Assembly: GCA_015491275.1 (NCBI GenBank)
Contig: WFWF01000110.1
Span: forward strand, 1-8,046
Origin: Aquificales bacterium
GTDB lineage: Bacteria; Aquificota; Aquificia; Aquificales; Aquificaceae
Length of the DNA: 8,046 bases
Direction: 5' to 3'
The notes below the pieces were generated by a model. It made no database searches. It had not been told where the DNA came from and saw only the letters and a program-made list of their open reading frames with translations. This document shows positions 1 through 6,526 of this stretch, piece after piece. Position 1 is the stretch's first letter. Each line of letters opens with the position of its first letter. A program made the translations under genes and the position numbers.

Positions 1-277
1 CGTGTCTTATATCCTCAAGGCTCGTGTACTGAAGGGGATCTATTACGGAGAGTTTTTCCGCAAGCACATAATATCCGTTTTCAGCCATCCAGTAGGCAAA
101 GCTGTTTGCGTAGTCAAGAGGTAGGTAATGGAATTCAAATATATTTCTGTAAAGGTGATAGTATATGACATCCTCATGAACATGCCTGAGTGCCTTTAAA
201 AAGGCATGGATAGTATTCGCCTTTATTCCCGTATATTCCGAGGTCCATACTTCCGATTTAAATCTGAATTCGCCCAT
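1..277 (-). CDS. DUF5752-like protein, N-terminal part (3' end outside window)
   Basis: An open frame of 92 codons runs from an ATG (complement of 275-277) to the left edge without a stop, so the gene is cut at its 3' end. The product is soluble-looking, without a signal peptide or membrane segment. It begins MGEFRFKSEVW, followed by TGIKANTIHAFLKAL, then VIYYHLYR, a FAYW motif and LAEKLSVIDPLQYTSLEDIR. This order (Thr-Gly-Lys-Ala segment, His-containing 'YYH' segment, Asn-x-Phe-Ala-x-Trp, Leu-Ala-Glu-x-Leu-Ser-x-Ile-Asp-Pro) matches what I remember of the DUF5752 family, known from Aquificota and Desulfobacterota-type bacteria; its function is unknown. The ATG is the best start because an in-frame TAG lies nine codons upstream and only a CTG intervenes. 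There is no clear Shine-Dalgarno sequence, and a TATAAT box lies just upstream. The gene is divergent from the peroxiredoxin gene. The reading frame is sure; the family name is less so. Confidence 0.75.
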   Translation of the reverse strand, partial: MGEFRFKSEVWTSEYTGIKANTIHAFLKALRHVHEDVIYYHLYRNIFEFHYLPLDYANSFAYWMAENGYYVLAEKLSVIDPLQYTSLEDIRH

Positions 278-293
278 CTTTAAGTTACCCAGT

Positions 294-299
294 ATTATA
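294..299 (-). promoter_or_regulatory. Candidate -10 box for the DUF5752-like gene
   Basis: The minus strand reads a perfect TATAAT here, 16 nt before the ATG at 277. No good -35 hexamer is seen at the usual distance (the minus strand reads AGAAAT at 17 nt). If it is used, the leader would be only about 10 nt. On the plus strand the overlapping bases 293-298 read TATTAT, which could serve bcp in the other direction, so the two divergent promoters may overlap. Confidence 0.4.
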
Positions 300-324
300 A
301 ACTATTAGCATTAAATATTTCTTC

Positions 325-330
325 GGAGGT
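325..330 (+). promoter_or_regulatory. Ribosome binding site of bcp
   Basis: GGAGGT lies 8 nt before the ATG at 339. It is a strong match to the anti-Shine-Dalgarno sequence and fixes the start of the peroxiredoxin gene. Confidence 0.85.
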
Positions 331-338
331 TAAACAGG

Positions 339-803
339 ATGTTAAAGGAAGGAGATAAAGCTCCCGATTTTTGTCTTAAAGGGATAGATGAAAAAGGAGA
401 AGAGAAAGAATTTTGTCTAAAAGATTTCCTCGGCAAAAAGGTTGTGCTTTACTTTTACCCCAAAGACAACACACCCGGTTGCACCCAGGAAGCCTGTGAT
501 TTCAGGGACAATATAGCAAGGGTTAAAGATAAAGGTGCGGTAGTTTTAGGAGTGAGTCCCGATTCCATAAATTCCCACAAGAAATTTTTTGAAAAGTACG
601 GTCTCAACTTCCCGTTGCTGAGTGATCCAGACAAAAAGATAGCGGAATCTTACGGAGCCTATGGTGAGAAAAAAATGTACGGTAAAGTAACTAAGGGCAT
701 CATAAGGTCAACCTTTATAATAGATGAGGAAGGCAAGATAAAGAAAGCCTTTTACAATGTCAAAGTAAAGGGACATGTTGATAAGGTTATAGAAAATCTT
801 TGA
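339..803 (+). CDS. bcp: Thiol peroxidase of the BCP/PrxQ peroxiredoxin family
   Basis: A 154-aa cytoplasmic thioredoxin-fold peroxidase that reduces hydrogen peroxide and organic hydroperoxides using thiols supplied by thioredoxin or a similar donor. The family signature is clear: YFYPKDNTPGCTQEACDFRD at residues 38-57 contains the peroxidatic Cys48 within the Pro-x-x-x-Thr-Pro-Gly-Cys-Thr site. A second cysteine, Cys53, lies five residues later in the same helix, as in atypical 2-Cys BCP enzymes that form an intramolecular disulfide. Arg123, in the IIRSTFIID segment, is the usual active-site arginine. GVSPDS (71-76) and FPLLSDPDK (91-99) are also typical. Two further cysteines (12 and 26) are not part of the known mechanism. 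The length is normal for the family, and the start is supported by GGAGGT 8 nt upstream. The gene is divergent from the DUF5752-like gene; the MCP gene follows 93 nt later on the same strand and could be partly co-transcribed. Confidence 0.94.
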   Translation: MLKEGDKAPDFCLKGIDEKGEEKEFCLKDFLGKKVVLYFYPKDNTPGCTQEACDFRDNIARVKDKGAVVLGVSPDSINSHKKFFEKYGLNFPLLSDPDKKIAESYGAYGEKKMYGKVTKGIIRSTFIIDEEGKIKKAFYNVKVKGHVDKVIENL

Positions 804-849
804 TCCCTCCGCTTCAAAATTATCCAGATTTTTCAAAGAAAAAAGCGGT

Positions 850-876
850 TAAACCCAATGCGGTAATATGCGATTT
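850..876 (+). promoter_or_regulatory. Possible sigma-28 (FliA)-like promoter of the MCP gene
   Basis: TAAA at 850-853 is followed after exactly 15 nt by TGCGATTT at 869-876. The sigma-28 consensus is TAAAGTTT-N11-GCCGATAA, so the spacing is exact and the CGAT core is kept, but only 4 of 8 bases of the -10 element and the TAAA of the -35 match. Chemoreceptor genes are common sigma-28 targets. An alternative is an ordinary sigma-70 -10 in the A/T stretch 874-882. Confidence 0.35.
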
Positions 877-885
877 ATAAATGGC

Positions 886-892
886 GGAGGTG
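886..892 (+). promoter_or_regulatory. Ribosome binding site of the MCP gene
   Basis: GGAGGTG precedes the ATG at 897, with 6 nt between GGAGG and the ATG. It selects 897 over the out-of-frame ATG at 881, which lies upstream of this site and has no comparable signal. Confidence 0.8.
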
Positions 893-896
893 CCTG

Positions 897-2966
897 ATGG
901 GAATATTAGATCCTGCTATAAAACTAATGAACAGTCTCAAATATTCCCAAAAGTTTATTGTAGTTGCCATTGTTTTGCTTGCTCCCCTAACCATAGCGGT
1001 TTATTTCTTATTTTCCACAATAAACAGCAAGGTGATTCACTCGGAAAAGAAACTGGAAGGCATAGAGTATGTAAGGGATCTGAAAGATATACTCTACAAT
1101 GTCCAGAAACACATGGGTATGTCCGTAGCCATACTAATAGGAGACAAGAGCTTTGAAGATGAGATAGTAAAGATAAGAGACAACATTGAAATAAGTATAA
1201 AAGATCTTGAGGAAACGGACAGAAAATACGGTCTATTCAAGGGCAGTGATCATATAAAGAGGATAAAAATGTCATGGCAAACTATAAAGGAAAATCTTGA
1301 TGTCAAATCGGTTAATACTCTATTCAATTTTCACACAGCCATGGGATACATGGTGTTGGATGCTATACGTCACATAGGTAGCTCCTCCTATTTGCTTTTT
1401 GAAGATGATGCCAGTATTTACTATATAGCCTATCCTATAATTGAACTTTTACCCGACGCCACGGACTTTCTTTCTCAGCTGAGGGCAAGGGGAAATGTTG
1501 TAGCCACAGCTAAGATACTTACAGAAGATTTTAAATATTCATTGACCTACTACTTTGCAAAAACCGAACTTATGATGAGCAAACTTATGGACAGAATAAA
1601 TGATTACTTTACACTGAAACCGGGAGCAAAAAAGAAATATGAAAATCTTTTTGCAAATTTTGATAAATCAACAAAAGATCTTATAAGCACGGTAAATGAC
1701 AAAATTCTTTTTTCTGATACCTTAGATATTACACCCCAAGAATACTTTACCAAGGCTACAAAAGCCATAGACGCTGCTTACAGGATATATGATGAATTAT
1801 TGCCCGACCTTGAAAAGTTGATAAGGGGGAAAATAGACAATCTTAACCTTCAGAAAAATATGGTACTCGGCGTGAGCGGTATTATGTTCTTAACAGCTAT
1901 ATATCTGTTCCTCGGCTTTTATAGATCAACATACGAAACCATAGAAAAGATGGAAAAATCAATGGAAGAACTCTCTAAAGGAAACTGGAAAACAAGGATT
2001 GATTACGCGGGCAGGGATGAATTTAAAAAGGTTGCGGAAGCCTTTAATAAGTCCCTTTCCCAACTTGAGGTGATTATGGATGCCATAAAACGTGCAATGG
2101 ATAGACTATCAAAAGGAGATATTTCTAAAAAGATAACCGTCCAAACCATAGGAACACTCCAGGAGATGATCAATGATATAAACAAGACGCTCAGCGACCT
2201 AAGTATATTGGTTAACGATCTCAAAAGGGTTACGGGCAGGTTAAAGGAAACATCTGAGACGGTAGGCAGAGTAGCCCATCAAACGGTTGAAAGCAACACC
2301 GCTGTAAACCAAGAAATCCAGAACCTATATACAGCAATAGAGGAAGCAACCCAATCAATCAATTCTATAGCGGAGAGTGTTGTTAACTCGGAAAAGGCGG
2401 CAAGAGATGTCCTTGAAACGGTTGTTAAAGGTAAGGAAAACATGGTTAGCGTTACAAATATAATGAACAATCTTAAGGACATAAGTAATCAAATAGGAAC
2501 AATAACCAACACCATAATGTTTATTTCCGAACAAACCAATTTACTTGCCCTTAATGCTGCCATAGAAGCTGCAAGAGCGGGAGAAGCGGGTAAAGGATTT
2601 GCAGTGGTGGCGGAAGAAGTAAAAAATCTTGCGGAAAAGAGTTCAGAATCAGCCCATACAATTTCGGAGATAATTGAAAATGTTAAAACAATTATTGAAG
2701 ATGCGGTCAAAAAGGTTACCGTTCTTTCGGAAGGTTACGGGAACATTGAAATTAAAAGTAAAGATTCCTTGGATGTTGCAGAAACAATAAATACTTCAAT
2801 CAATGAGCACAAAAAATCTATGAATGTTATAGAAGAATCCATAATGGGGTTAAGGAAGACCTCAGAAAACACCATAAAATTGGCGGAAGATCTTGATCAG
2901 GCTTCAAGGGAACTTCAAAATATAGCAGGTGATATAAGCGAGAAGATGAACAGATTTAAAACTTGA
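897..2966 (+). CDS. Methyl-accepting chemotaxis protein with helical periplasmic sensor and tandem HAMP
   Basis: A 689-aa inner-membrane chemoreceptor that would pass ligand occupancy to a CheA-CheW complex. Residues 19-40 form the first membrane helix. About 280 residues (41-320), predicted mostly helical, form the periplasmic sensor, and residues 321-342 form the second membrane helix. A HAMP domain follows (343 to about 395), then a second HAMP-like unit (about 393-440, with SKGDISKKI and a later Gly before a second helix). The cytoplasmic coiled-coil signalling domain carries the conserved tip EQTNLLALNAAIEAARAGEA from residue 545, with the hairpin turn near Glu563-Lys566, followed by GFAVVAEEVKNLAEKS. 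The C-terminus ends MNRFKT, without a NWETF-type CheR tether. The sensor shows two halves, one with a HMGMSVAILIGD segment and one with an ASIYYIAYPIIELLP...LRARG segment, resembling helical bimodular-type sensors; the ligand cannot be read from sequence. No other che gene is in the window. It meets smc tail to tail 2 nt downstream. Confidence 0.94.
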   Translation: MGILDPAIKLMNSLKYSQKFIVVAIVLLAPLTIAVYFLFSTINSKVIHSEKKLEGIEYVRDLKDILYNVQKHMGMSVAILIGDKSFEDEIVKIRDNIEISIKDLEETDRKYGLFKGSDHIKRIKMSWQTIKENLDVKSVNTLFNFHTAMGYMVLDAIRHIGSSSYLLFEDDASIYYIAYPIIELLPDATDFLSQLRARGNVVATAKILTEDFKYSLTYYFAKTELMMSKLMDRINDYFTLKPGAKKKYENLFANFDKSTKDLISTVNDKILFSDTLDITPQEYFTKATKAIDAAYRIYDELLPDLEKLIRGKIDNLNLQKNMVLGVSGIMFLTAIYLFLGFYRSTYETIEKMEKSMEELSKGNWKTRIDYAGRDEFKKVAEAFNKSLSQLEVIMDAIKRAMDRLSKGDISKKITVQTIGTLQEMINDINKTLSDLSILVNDLKRVTGRLKETSETVGRVAHQTVESNTAVNQEIQNLYTAIEEATQSINSIAESVVNSEKAARDVLETVVKGKENMVSVTNIMNNLKDISNQIGTITNTIMFISEQTNLLALNAAIEAARAGEAGKGFAVVAEEVKNLAEKSSESAHTISEIIENVKTIIEDAVKKVTVLSEGYGNIEIKSKDSLDVAETINTSINEHKKSMNVIEESIMGLRKTSENTIKLAEDLDQASRELQNIAGDISEKMNRFKT

Positions 2967-2968
2967 AA

Positions 2969-5900
2969 TTAAGCACTCTTTGCTTCCTCAAGAATTATTT
3001 CCGAGAGGTTATTAACAGTGAATACCTTTGATATACCACCCCTTGCGGTAACACCTATCAATCTATCCGCGTAAGAAGCCAATACTTCCTTAAGTGTTAC
3101 AACTATAAATTGAGTATCCCTTGATTTGTTCCTTATAAGCTCTCCGACCTTCCTTGCATTTGCCTCATCAAGATGAGCATCAACCTCATCAAAGTAATAG
3201 AAGGGAGAGGGTTTATACTCTTGAATTGCGAAGATAAGAGCCAAGGCAGCTATCGTCTTTTCTCCGCCCGACATAGATTCCAGATACTTAACATCCTTAC
3301 CTCTCGGCTTTACCCTGAGATTAATACCACCTGCAAAGGGATCATGTTCGTTTTCTAATTCCATCTCCGCCTTTCCGCCGGGAGATAGAAAAGCATAGAT
3401 CCTTTTAAGATTTTTATTTATATTATTAAAGGCATCCATAAAGGCATTGAGCTTCTTCTTCTCCACTTCGTCTATAAGCTCTTTTATTGCCCTCTTCTCC
3501 TCAAGAAGCTTCTTATATTTATCCTGATACTCGTCGTACCTTGCCTTCTCCTCCTTGTAGTCCTCTTCTGCCTTTAAATTAACATTACCCATAGATTCAA
3601 GTTCCCTTTGAAGTTTTTTTGCTTCCTCTTCCAGCCTTGCCATACCTTCTTTTACTTCAACTATCTCTCCTCCGTAACCCAACTCAATAAGCTTTAACTC
3701 AATATCCTTCAGTTTCTGTTCAGCCTTTGCTTCCTCCATACCGAGGGTTTGCAACTCCTGTCTTTTTCTATCTTCCTCCGCCTTGAGATGACCGAGCTGA
3801 GCCTGAATTTCCCTTATCTCACTTTCAATTCCTTCTTTCTCCTTATAGAGGGCATAAACCTCCGTTTGACTCCTCTTCAGTTCCTCCTCAAGATTTTTTC
3901 TGTGTTCTTTTAATTCTCCGATGGCTTCATCATTCTCACTTACGGACCTCTTAGCCTCCTCTATGCTTCCTTTTACACTTTCAAGTTCCTTCAAGAGACT
4001 TTGTCTCTTTTCTTTTAACTGTTCATATCTGAATTTTAGGCTTGATACCTCCTCCCTTTTATCATCAAGCCTTTTTCTTATTCTCTCAACTTCCTTCCTC
4101 ACATCTTCAATACCAGATGAAATAAAGTAGGATGTTATATCCTCCCTTTTGAGCCTGAGATTGTTAAGCTTCTCCTCATCATAAGCTAACTCATCCCTTA
4201 TCCTTTTATATTCCTTATCAAATCCTTTCATTTCCTCCTCAAGCATTTTTAAATATTCTTCCCCCTTTTTCAATCTTTCCTCTCCTTCTTTTATGCTTGA
4301 GGTAATCTCAGCATATTCCTTATCAAGGGTTTCAAGCTTTTTGGTTGTAACCTTTATCATACTTTCCTTAGTAATAAGCTCATCCCTCGCATTTTTAAGC
4401 TGATTAAAAATATCCGCCTCTCTTCTTCTGAGAAGTTCCTCATTTTCGGTTAATCTCTGAAGTTTTTCCTCATAAACCCTTACACCCAGATCACCCCTGT
4501 TTTCGTAAAAGCCTCCCGTTATAACACCGGTTTTTTCAAATAACTCGCCTTCAAGGGTAACCATCCTGTAATTGCCTATACCTATAAGCTGGGCAACATC
4601 AAAACTTTCAACAACAAGTGTATCACCGAAAACAAACTTTATTGCGGGTTCAAACCTGTGTTCATATCTAACGAGATTAACAGCAAAGTCCAGATATCCC
4701 CTTTGACGAGGGTATGGAGGCAGTGGTATTGTCCTTATTTTATTCAGAGGTATAAAGGATGCCCTCCCGAGACGGTTCCTTTTTAAAAATTCTATACACC
4801 TTCTTGCAACCTCCTCCGACTCAACCACTATATACCTTAGCCTCCCGCCTCCAGCCACCTCAATTGCGGTAAGGTATGCATCATCAACAAGTTCAATGAG
4901 ATCCCCCGCGTATCCATAAACACCCTCTATTCCTTCAAAGTTAATCCTGCTCTCCTGCGAGAGGGCTATTTTTGATTCAAGGCTTATTTTCTTTTTCATA
5001 ATCCCTTCAACCTCCCCCCTTATCCTCCCTATTTCGGATTCAAGAAATTCAACCTTCTTTTGAAGGGAAGAAAGATTCCTCGTCTCCGCTTCAATAATCT
5101 TCTCATATCTTTCCTTTTCCAAAGATATTTCTCCCAGCCTTCCCTTTACTTTTGCCATATCCTCTTTTATGTTCTCCATTTCCCATACAGCCTTTTCCCT
5201 TCTTGTCTTCATTTTTTCCATTTTCTCCTCTATTTCCTTAAGCTTCCTCCTTTTCCCTTGGATAATTTCCAACAACTGCTTTTCCTTTTCTTCAACCTTT
5301 CTCGCTTCCTCCACCGACACTTGAAGTTCCCTGTTCAACCTCTGAAGTTCCCTATCCTTTTCCTCAAATAAGGATCTCAATTCCTCAAGTTTCCTTTCCT
5401 CCTCCGATATCGTAACTTTAAGATCCTCCAAAGATTTATCAATTTCGTTTATTTCCTTTTCAATTGATATCTTTTTCTCCTCAAATTTTTCAATGTCCTT
5501 CCTGTACTTTTCAATCTCCCCGAACTTGGAAGATATGATACTGTCAATATGCTGAATGTCCGAAGTTATCTTGCCCTGCTTTTCCATATAGGGAAGCAAT
5601 TTGTTGTTTATTTCGGAAAGCCGTTCTTCTTTCTCCGCAAGCAACTTCTCCTTGGCGGATATTTCCTCTCCTATTCCGGATACAATCTTGCTAAGCTCCT
5701 CAAGTTTTCTTTTTAGATTTTCAAAATCCCTCTTAGCGTTCCACGCCTTTTTAAGATGAATCCTTATCTCCACTTCCCTTTTTCTGTTACTTATCTCTTT
5801 ATACCTTTTGGCTTTTTCCATATCCTCCTTCAATCTCTCCAACTGGATTTTTATCTCCTCTATAAGAAGCTTCAGTTCACTTATCTTCGCTTCTATCTCG

Positions 5901-6442
5901 CCGAGATCCTCAAGGGCTTTTCTCTTTTTCTCCTCATACTCACTTATACCGGCTATATCCTCAATAATTCGCCTTCTGCCCAAGGGAGACATGCCCGTAA
6001 GCTGGGTTATGGTCCCCTGCATGACCACATTGTAACCGTCCTCATATATATGAGCCTTAGCAAGGAACTTTTTAAGATCCTTTTCCCTTACATTAACACC
6101 ATTGATCTTGAATATACTTCTTCCGTCCCTCAGGACTCTTCTTGATATGATAATATCCTCTTCCTCTACAGGAAAGGATCCGTCATTTTTAAGATGAATT
6201 TCAACATAGGCGTGTTCCGCCCTCTCTCCGTTTCGTGAAAATATAAGGTACGAAAGATTCTTTGCCCTTAAATTCTTTGTGGTTGTTATGCCGAGAGCGA
6301 AGGATATGGCATCACCTATGTTTGATTTACCCGCACCGTTAGGTCCTACTACAGCCACAAATCCCTTCCCCAAAGGAATCTCAAGCTTATTTTTTCCGTA
6401 GGACTTGAACCCCTCAACTACTATCCTCTCTATATATGTCAT
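2969..6442 (-). CDS. smc: Chromosome segregation/condensation ATPase SMC (archaeal-type)
   Basis: A full-length 1157-aa SMC protein; dimers with ScpA/ScpB-type partners extrude DNA loops to organise and segregate the chromosome. The N-terminal head has Walker A GPNGAGKS (33-40) and the Q-loop in YNVVMQG (137-143). Coiled coil runs from about 170 to 500. The hinge spans about 503-646 (EGVYGYAGDL to GVITGGF). The second coil runs from about 650 to 1010. The C-terminal head has signature SGGEK (1058-1062), Walker B FYYFDE with catalytic Glu1086, and D-loop VDAHLD. All ATPase motifs are intact. The start is sure because MTYIERIVVEGFKSYG is the normal SMC N-terminus. No Shine-Dalgarno sequence precedes it, and a TATAAT lies 10 nt upstream, so the mRNA leader may be nearly absent. 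Several motifs (YNVVMQGTIT, IIEDIAGISEYEEKK, MSGGEK, DEVDAHLDEAN) resemble archaeal rather than typical bacterial SMCs. No scpA or scpB is in the window. The heavy Lys/Glu coiled coil makes the plus strand pyrimidine-rich. Confidence 0.97.
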   Translation of the reverse strand: MTYIERIVVEGFKSYGKNKLEIPLGKGFVAVVGPNGAGKSNIGDAISFALGITTTKNLRAKNLSYLIFSRNGERAEHAYVEIHLKNDGSFPVEEEDIIISRRVLRDGRSIFKINGVNVREKDLKKFLAKAHIYEDGYNVVMQGTITQLTGMSPLGRRRIIEDIAGISEYEEKKRKALEDLGEIEAKISELKLLIEEIKIQLERLKEDMEKAKRYKEISNRKREVEIRIHLKKAWNAKRDFENLKRKLEELSKIVSGIGEEISAKEKLLAEKEERLSEINNKLLPYMEKQGKITSDIQHIDSIISSKFGEIEKYRKDIEKFEEKKISIEKEINEIDKSLEDLKVTISEEERKLEELRSLFEEKDRELQRLNRELQVSVEEARKVEEKEKQLLEIIQGKRRKLKEIEEKMEKMKTRREKAVWEMENIKEDMAKVKGRLGEISLEKERYEKIIEAETRNLSSLQKKVEFLESEIGRIRGEVEGIMKKKISLESKIALSQESRINFEGIEGVYGYAGDLIELVDDAYLTAIEVAGGGRLRYIVVESEEVARRCIEFLKRNRLGRASFIPLNKIRTIPLPPYPRQRGYLDFAVNLVRYEHRFEPAIKFVFGDTLVVESFDVAQLIGIGNYRMVTLEGELFEKTGVITGGFYENRGDLGVRVYEEKLQRLTENEELLRRREADIFNQLKNARDELITKESMIKVTTKKLETLDKEYAEITSSIKEGEERLKKGEEYLKMLEEEMKGFDKEYKRIRDELAYDEEKLNNLRLKREDITSYFISSGIEDVRKEVERIRKRLDDKREEVSSLKFRYEQLKEKRQSLLKELESVKGSIEEAKRSVSENDEAIGELKEHRKNLEEELKRSQTEVYALYKEKEGIESEIREIQAQLGHLKAEEDRKRQELQTLGMEEAKAEQKLKDIELKLIELGYGGEIVEVKEGMARLEEEAKKLQRELESMGNVNLKAEEDYKEEKARYDEYQDKYKKLLEEKRAIKELIDEVEKKKLNAFMDAFNNINKNLKRIYAFLSPGGKAEMELENEHDPFAGGINLRVKPRGKDVKYLESMSGGEKTIAALALIFAIQEYKPSPFYYFDEVDAHLDEANARKVGELIRNKSRDTQFIVVTLKEVLASYADRLIGVTARGGISKVFTVNNLSEIILEEAKSA

Positions 6443-6452
6443 TATTCTTAAA

Positions 6453-6458
6453 ATTATA
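6453..6458 (-). promoter_or_regulatory. Candidate -10 box of smc
   Basis: The minus strand reads TATAAT with 10 nt left before the smc ATG. With the usual 6-7 nt from the -10 box to the start point, transcription would begin about 4 nt before the ATG. A TTGCAC (complement of 6474-6479) 15 nt further upstream is only a weak -35 candidate. Confidence 0.4.
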
Positions 6459-6489
6459 AAGTTTTTTCGGTGCGTGCAAAACTTTGTGT

Positions 6490-6495
6490 TAAAAT
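6490..6495 (+). promoter_or_regulatory. Candidate -10 box of the exported beta-barrel-like gene
   Basis: TAAAAT on the plus strand matches the sigma-70 -10 consensus at 5 of 6 bases and would leave a leader of about 25 nt including the ribosome binding site. No convincing -35 is seen. It lies back to back with the smc promoter in an 84-nt spacer. Confidence 0.35.
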
Positions 6496-6512
6496 ACCCA
6501 GGAATAAACTTT

Positions 6513-6517
6513 GGAGG
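6513..6517 (+). promoter_or_regulatory. Ribosome binding site deciding the start at 6527
   Basis: GGAGG lies 9 nt before the ATG at 6527. The same frame is open back to a GTG at 6470, which would add 19 residues, but that start has no ribosome binding site, lies upstream of the candidate promoter and would bury the signal peptide. Confidence 0.8.
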
Positions 6518-6526
6518 ATAAGGGAT

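Noticed and set aside
809..848. Inverted repeat CCGCTT/AAGCGG with a 28-nt interval, and TTTTTC-AAA-GAAAAA inside it, after bcp
   Set aside because: The outer arms are only 6 bp and far apart, and the inner hairpin is nearly all A-T, too weak for a terminator in a likely thermophile; chance in A/T-rich spacer is the simpler explanation.
881..1156. 91-codon plus-strand ORF overlapping the start of the MCP gene
   Set aside because: It is an out-of-frame shadow; its ATG has no ribosome binding site, and the GGAGGTG inside it serves the ATG at 897, whose product is a clear chemoreceptor.
5060..5371. 103-codon plus-strand ORF opposite smc, rich in Phe, Leu, Ser and Pro
   Set aside because: It is the complement of the Lys/Glu-rich SMC coiled coil, which gives long open frames of this composition by chance; no start signal is seen.
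3450..5900. Long pyrimidine-rich plus strand with repeated CTT/TCC blocks, suggesting triplex-forming or repeat DNA
   Set aside because: It follows from AAG/GAA/GAG codons for Lys and Glu in the SMC coiled coil; no exact tandem repeat unit is seen.
5756..6145. 129-codon plus-strand ORF opposite the N-terminal part of smc
   Set aside because: It is antisense to highly conserved SMC head and coil sequence, lacks a ribosome binding site and resembles no protein family.
6470..6526. GTG start 19 codons upstream for the exported protein
   Set aside because: The GTG has no ribosome binding site, lies upstream of the candidate promoter and would hide the signal peptide; GGAGG 9 nt before the ATG at 6527 fits better.
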